Notes under the pieces: generated by a model
Told to the model about the DNA's origin: nothing
Seen by the model: only the letters and a program-made list of their open reading frames with translations
Databases searched by the model: none
Position numbers and translations under genes: made by a program
From: Candidatus Poribacteria bacterium
GTDB taxonomy: Bacteria; Poribacteria; WGA-4E; WGA-3G
Direction: 5' to 3'
Assembly (NCBI GenBank): GCA_028818995.1
Contig: JAPPMR010000862.1
Span: forward strand, 1 to 9,478
DNA: 9,478 nucleotides
Shown here: positions 5,475 to 9,478 of the stretch, piece by piece
How positions within the stretch are numbered: the stretch's first letter is position 1
Layout: the number at the start of each line of letters is the position of its first letter

Positions 5475-8400
5475 ATGGAAACAACATCTCGCAAACCAAT
5501 TATAATGCTGCTTGCAGCCATGCTATTTGTAGTTGCAGTACCATCTGTAAGCAACGCACAAGCATTACAAAGCGATGAATTTGATGGCAGCGGTCAGAAC
5601 CTCAAATCGTTTTGGGAAGTTCAGAATACGTTTTGGCACGTTCAGGAGGGAAATGAAGGTTCTTACACGCTGAGCAATGGCAACCTTGTTGTTGAAGGTG
5701 CATTCTATCAGAATCTTTGGGATGGCGATTGGACCAGACGGTTTTATCAGGTTACAGATCAAGAAAAATTTTCTGTTGAAACGTCCCTGGTTTTTGACCA
5801 TAAGGATGTGTGTGCAGTTGCCGGATTAGCCATAAAATCACCGGCACAGAACGAATGGGTGACGTTGAAACTGTGGGGGCAAAGTGCTGAGGGTGCTTTC
5901 CATTATCAACCGAACACAGCGGTCCTGCAATTTCAGCAGCGTGAACGGCATTTTCTTGATGCGTTCGGTTACAATCCAGCAGGAGGAAATATTCCGATTG
6001 CATTACGTCTTGATCGGGATGGGGACACCTACACGGCGTGGTATAAACCTGAGGCACAAGGGGAGTGGGTTTTTACAGGAGAGACAACTGTCGCGCTTCA
6101 AGGACCGTTGGAAGTCGGTATTTTCACTGGCATCTGTCAAGACGAAGCACCGGGCAGTTTAACCGTTACTTTTAACAATTTCCGCGTAACGACAGATGCG
6201 ACAGAACTTGCGCGCCGAGTACAAGTGGGTCCGAAAATAGAAGGTCCTTGGTTATGGACAATTGTACCCACAAGTGACAAAGATGGCGTACGAAGTGGCA
6301 TAGATTTTTTAGCAGAAGCAAGCAATGGTAGGGTTACAGAAACTGCTATTGCCACCGAAGGTGCGCGCGCTGGTGACATTGTTGGGTTCAAGAGGTGGAC
6401 CTCCGGTAAGATTGCGCCGACGGGCTGGAATAACATGAATGATCTGGTAAACGCGATCGGTCTTGGGACCGGCGATGTCGATAATCATGTTGCTTACGGG
6501 GTCATCGCTTTAGAGTCGCCATCCGAACAAGTAACAACAATGTTCGTCGGAACTGATGATACGGTCAAGGTCTGGCTTAACGGCACTTTGGTGCATAGTA
6601 ATCCTATTGGGGGTGGTGCTGCTGGTTACCAAGAATCTTTTCCTATCACCTTGAGACCAGGTAAGAATATCTTGTTAGTTGCTGTTTATGAGAGCTGGGG
6701 CGGTTGGTCTGGATTTTTCGGGTTTGAAAAAGGGACGACCTATACGGTGCTTCCACCAGCGGATTCAGTTGTGACAAGACCAACTATAGGTCCTTCACCA
6801 TCTCACTCACAGATCTATGTGGACGCTGTCAACGGTGTAAATGCTGTTTCTGGCAGAGGTTCTGCTGATAAACCGTATAAAACAATTACCTTCGCGCTTT
6901 TGATCAGCGAAAGAACGAATCTACCGGATCCCTGGCAGGTGCATATCCGTCCTGGTATATACGAAGCGGATCCGTTGAAACCTCAACTGGAACGCGAAGT
7001 CTTCCCTATCAAACTACGTAACAATATGATTTTGTCTGGAACAGCAGATCCGACAAAGTGCATTATTGATGCAAAGCAGGTTGCCGACTCAACTGTGCCG
7101 ATACTGAATGGTTTGAACGTAGGCGGGGTCACTATCCAAAATTTAACTATACAAAACATGAACCGTACAGAATCTGCTGGTGGCATTGATCTGTGGGATC
7201 ACACCAACACGGTTACGAAACCCAACAATATTTTATCTTGTGTTATCCATAATAATACGCAACACGGTATTATCACGAATATGCCGCTGGTGCTTGCGAA
7301 CAACACGATCAGTAACAATAGACGCAACGGTGTCTGGTCGAATACGAGCGTCTCTGCTACGCACAACACCTTCAGTGGTAACGTCGTAATGGGCGTAGAA
7401 GATTATCGTATAGACGAGGGTGCGCTCCATATTGATGGTGATTCATCCAGCGATATTTTTGGAAACACCTTTCAGAATATTGAATCTGACAAAGAACATG
7501 TTTATATTAAAGGTGTGTTTGTTACAGGCACATTGACAGGTAAGGTTAGCAACAATATCTTTACGGGGGCAGGTCACGGGATCTATATCCGTGAATTTAG
7601 GGGTGACTTTACCAACAATATCTGTTCTAATCGCCGGGGCGGGATGATTGTTGTGGATAATTTCACTGGCAACTTTAGCCACAATAATTTATCTGGTATC
7701 AATCGGTGGTACGGGGCCGAGGGGTTGACAGTCGGTCGTCTCGGTCAGAATCGCTGGAAATTCAATGGCAATATCACACACAATACTTTTACTGATAATT
7801 CGGGTGGGTTCGCTATTTATGGCATTGTCAATGGGAATATAGCCTACAATAAATTCATTGGTAATTCTAGGGGTACGTATGATTCTGGTAGTTCTTTTGA
7901 GGGTGCTGGTGGATTTACCATTGTCAGTTTATCTGGTAGTATTAAGCACAATCTATTTATTGATAATTCTTTCTTTGGAAGGGGTGTTCATACACCAGGT
8001 GTTGGTGGATTTATGATAAAAGAGAACGCCACCGATACGATTGAAGTGAGCAACAATGTTTTCATCAATAATATAGGGCAGAAGGATAAATGGACTGATA
8101 CGATTGGTAATGTGGGCGATGCAGTTATCACACGTCAGGCCACACATTTCTTCAACAATCTTTTTTTAACAGCATCTGATAAACTTGTCACAGACACGTC
8201 GGATACGAGTGCTGTTGTGTCGGAGGGTGGCACTGTCTGGGTGAATTCACCAGGGTGCCGTTTTCACAACAATATCTTCTCTGGTGGGCATACCGCCATC
8301 TTCATAGAGGGAAACCACGATCTTCCTATCACACATAATCTTTTTCACAACAACATTCTAAACACATTTGTGAATCAAGCTGGGAATGCGTACGGAACTG

Positions 8401-9269
8401 AATTAGAGATTTGGGAACTCTTCGCTGCGAATGCTCATGATAACATTGTCGCGAAAACGGTGCTGATAGACCTTGAAGATCAGAACTATCGTCTGGAGAA
8501 TCCCGATATTGTGATAGATGCTGGCACAAATGAATTCGCACCCGCAGATGATTATAGTGGCAATGCCAGACCTGTCGGTGAAACCGTTGATATTGGGCCC
8601 TACGAATATCCGCAGGAGGCCGAAAGTGTTACCGTAGCTGAGGCACCCGCTTGGGATGTGAATGAAGATGGTCAAGTGAATATCCTGGATCTGGTGCTGA
8701 TAGCACGCTTCTTCGGACAAAGTGATTTTCGTGCGAACCCGCGTGTGGATGTCAACGGTGATGGTGTTATCAATATTTTGGATCTCGTCGTAGTTGCAAG
8801 TCACTTTGGGGAATTTACAGGTGTTTCTGCACCTGCCGGTGTTTTCATGTCCGAGAATATAGACGTTGACGCAGTTCAATCATGGATAGCACTTGCACAA
8901 GTTGCAGATGACGGTTCTGCTGTCTTCCGCGAAGGGATTGCTAACCTCAAACGGTTACAGGCAGTAAGCACGCCGCAAAAAACAGCACTCCTCGCGAACT
9001 ACCCAAACCCGTTTAACCCAGAGACGTGGATCCCGTATCAATTAGCAAAACCTGCAGATGTGACATTACACATCTACGCTGCGGATGGGAAGTTAGTGAG
9101 AACACTTGCATTCGGGTATCAAGGTGCTGGTAAGTATCATCATCGTAGTCGTGCTGCACATTGGGATGGTAAAAACGAAATGGGTGAATCTGTGGCAAGT
9201 GGCGTGTATTTTTACACACTCACCGCAGGTGATTTCACTGCCACGCGCAAAATGTTAATTCTGAAGTAA
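5475..9269 (+). CDS. Secreted parallel beta-helix protein with dockerin and C-terminal sorting-like module
   Basis: This 1264-residue protein carries a signal peptide (1-28: basic start, hydrophobic core, SNA before Gln29). Residues about 31-240 look like a concanavalin-like lectin or sugar-binding sandwich domain. Residues about 250-427 form a second beta-sandwich (VKVWLNGTLVH, PGKNILLVAVYESWGGW). From 446 (QIYVDAVNG... GRGSADKPYKTI) it has a DUF1565-like entry into a right-handed parallel beta-helix that runs to about 1010, rich in N-N-x-F rungs, ending near DIGPYEYP (1039-1046). A type I dockerin follows, with paired calcium loops DVNEDGQVNILD (1061-1072) and DVNGDGVINILD (1092-1103). The C-terminal module (1172-1264) starts LLANYPNPFNP and ends VASGVYFYTLTAGDFTATRK, like FlgD-type or type IX secretion sorting domains. 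It is probably exported and polysaccharide-binding or -cleaving at the cell surface; no catalytic residues could be assigned. It stands alone, divergent from the his operon. Confidence 0.9.
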   Translation: METTSRKPIIMLLAAMLFVVAVPSVSNAQALQSDEFDGSGQNLKSFWEVQNTFWHVQEGNEGSYTLSNGNLVVEGAFYQNLWDGDWTRRFYQVTDQEKFSVETSLVFDHKDVCAVAGLAIKSPAQNEWVTLKLWGQSAEGAFHYQPNTAVLQFQQRERHFLDAFGYNPAGGNIPIALRLDRDGDTYTAWYKPEAQGEWVFTGETTVALQGPLEVGIFTGICQDEAPGSLTVTFNNFRVTTDATELARRVQVGPKIEGPWLWTIVPTSDKDGVRSGIDFLAEASNGRVTETAIATEGARAGDIVGFKRWTSGKIAPTGWNNMNDLVNAIGLGTGDVDNHVAYGVIALESPSEQVTTMFVGTDDTVKVWLNGTLVHSNPIGGGAAGYQESFPITLRPGKNILLVAVYESWGGWSGFFGFEKGTTYTVLPPADSVVTRPTIGPSPSHSQIYVDAVNGVNAVSGRGSADKPYKTITFALLISERTNLPDPWQVHIRPGIYEADPLKPQLEREVFPIKLRNNMILSGTADPTKCIIDAKQVADSTVPILNGLNVGGVTIQNLTIQNMNRTESAGGIDLWDHTNTVTKPNNILSCVIHNNTQHGIITNMPLVLANNTISNNRRNGVWSNTSVSATHNTFSGNVVMGVEDYRIDEGALHIDGDSSSDIFGNTFQNIESDKEHVYIKGVFVTGTLTGKVSNNIFTGAGHGIYIREFRGDFTNNICSNRRGGMIVVDNFTGNFSHNNLSGINRWYGAEGLTVGRLGQNRWKFNGNITHNTFTDNSGGFAIYGIVNGNIAYNKFIGNSRGTYDSGSSFEGAGGFTIVSLSGSIKHNLFIDNSFFGRGVHTPGVGGFMIKENATDTIEVSNNVFINNIGQKDKWTDTIGNVGDAVITRQATHFFNNLFLTASDKLVTDTSDTSAVVSEGGTVWVNSPGCRFHNNIFSGGHTAIFIEGNHDLPITHNLFHNNILNTFVNQAGNAYGTELEIWELFAANAHDNIVAKTVLIDLEDQNYRLENPDIVIDAGTNEFAPADDYSGNARPVGETVDIGPYEYPQEAESVTVAEAPAWDVNEDGQVNILDLVLIARFFGQSDFRANPRVDVNGDGVINILDLVVVASHFGEFTGVSAPAGVFMSENIDVDAVQSWIALAQVADDGSAVFREGIANLKRLQAVSTPQKTALLANYPNPFNPETWIPYQLAKPADVTLHIYAADGKLVRTLAFGYQGAGKYHHRSRAAHWDGKNEMGESVASGVYFYTLTAGDFTATRKMLILK

Positions 9270-9300
9270 CGTCTCAACTGTCTACTTAAGGATTTCTCAT

Positions 9301-9448
9301 TGTCTGAATCTCGGATTTTCGCGGATGGGGGTTAGCAAGATAAGTTCCTTTTCAAGAGATTTAGGCGAACTCTGAATAGGAGTTTGGGAGTCCCAAACTC
9401 AATAATCCGCGTTCTCCGTGTCATCTGCGAAAATCCGAGATTCAGACA
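9301..9448. mobile_element. MITE-like element with 27-bp terminal inverted repeats
   Basis: Bases 9301-9327 (starting TGTCTGAATCTCGGATTTTC) and 9422-9448 (ending GAAAATCCGAGATTCAGACA) are inverted repeats matching at 26 of 27 positions. The 94-base interior has no gene but contains a perfect inverted repeat, GAGTTTGGGA/TCCCAAACTC, around one base (9380-9400). The size, long inverted ends and lack of a transposase fit a miniature inverted-repeat element; flanking target duplication is not obvious. It starts 31 bases after the secreted protein gene, and its structured RNA could also mark the 3' end of that transcript, though no T-run follows. The rest of 9270-9478 holds nothing else recognised. 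Confidence 0.75.
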
Positions 9449-9478
9449 GGAAAAATGGTAAACGCCTCGGGCAACGCA

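Noticed and set aside
8403..8879. A 158-codon minus-strand ORF antisense to the secreted protein gene
   Set aside because: It is a shadow of the well-supported beta-helix and dockerin frame, with no recognisable domain or ribosome site.
9372..9402. Intrinsic terminator for the secreted protein gene
   Set aside because: The inverted repeat GAGTTTGGGA/TCCCAAACTC is followed by AATAATCC, not a T-run, and lies inside the MITE-like element.

Overview
The window holds five protein genes (one cut by the left edge), one short leader peptide, a regulated histidine operon and several small non-coding repeat elements. The moderate GC content and above all the large secreted protein (a parallel beta-helix followed by a type I dockerin and a C-terminal module with the motif YPNPFNPETWIPYQL) suggest an uncultured bacterium related to Candidatus Poribacteria. 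This placement is inferred from protein style; no marker gene was compared.

Layout. Bases 3-779 (+) are the 3' part of a gene ending in a PD-(D/E)XK nuclease domain; it is open to the left edge, so the first ATG at 99 is not its start. It converges, with a 6-bp gap, on a minus-strand operon read from about 4706 to 786: leader peptide, attenuator, hisZ (HisRS-like regulatory subunit of ATP phosphoribosyltransferase), hisG (short-form ATP phosphoribosyltransferase) and hisS (histidyl-tRNA synthetase). Bases 4742-5474 contain no convincing gene but hold two inverted copies of one repeat family, a degenerate second repeat, and a candidate promoter. Bases 5475-9269 (+) encode a 1264-residue secreted multidomain protein. 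Bases 9301-9448 are a MITE-like element with 27-bp terminal inverted repeats.

The most notable discovery is the roughly 300-base leader of the his operon. A near-consensus promoter is followed by a 15-codon ORF encoding MLTLSLSAHHHSIHS, with four His codons just before its stop. It is followed by segments that can form mutually exclusive antiterminator and terminator helices, the latter ending in a U-tract just before hisZ. This has the full architecture of classical ribosome-mediated histidine attenuation. Here it would control the first biosynthetic enzyme, its regulatory subunit and the synthetase that charges tRNA-His. All pairings were found by eye and not by folding software.
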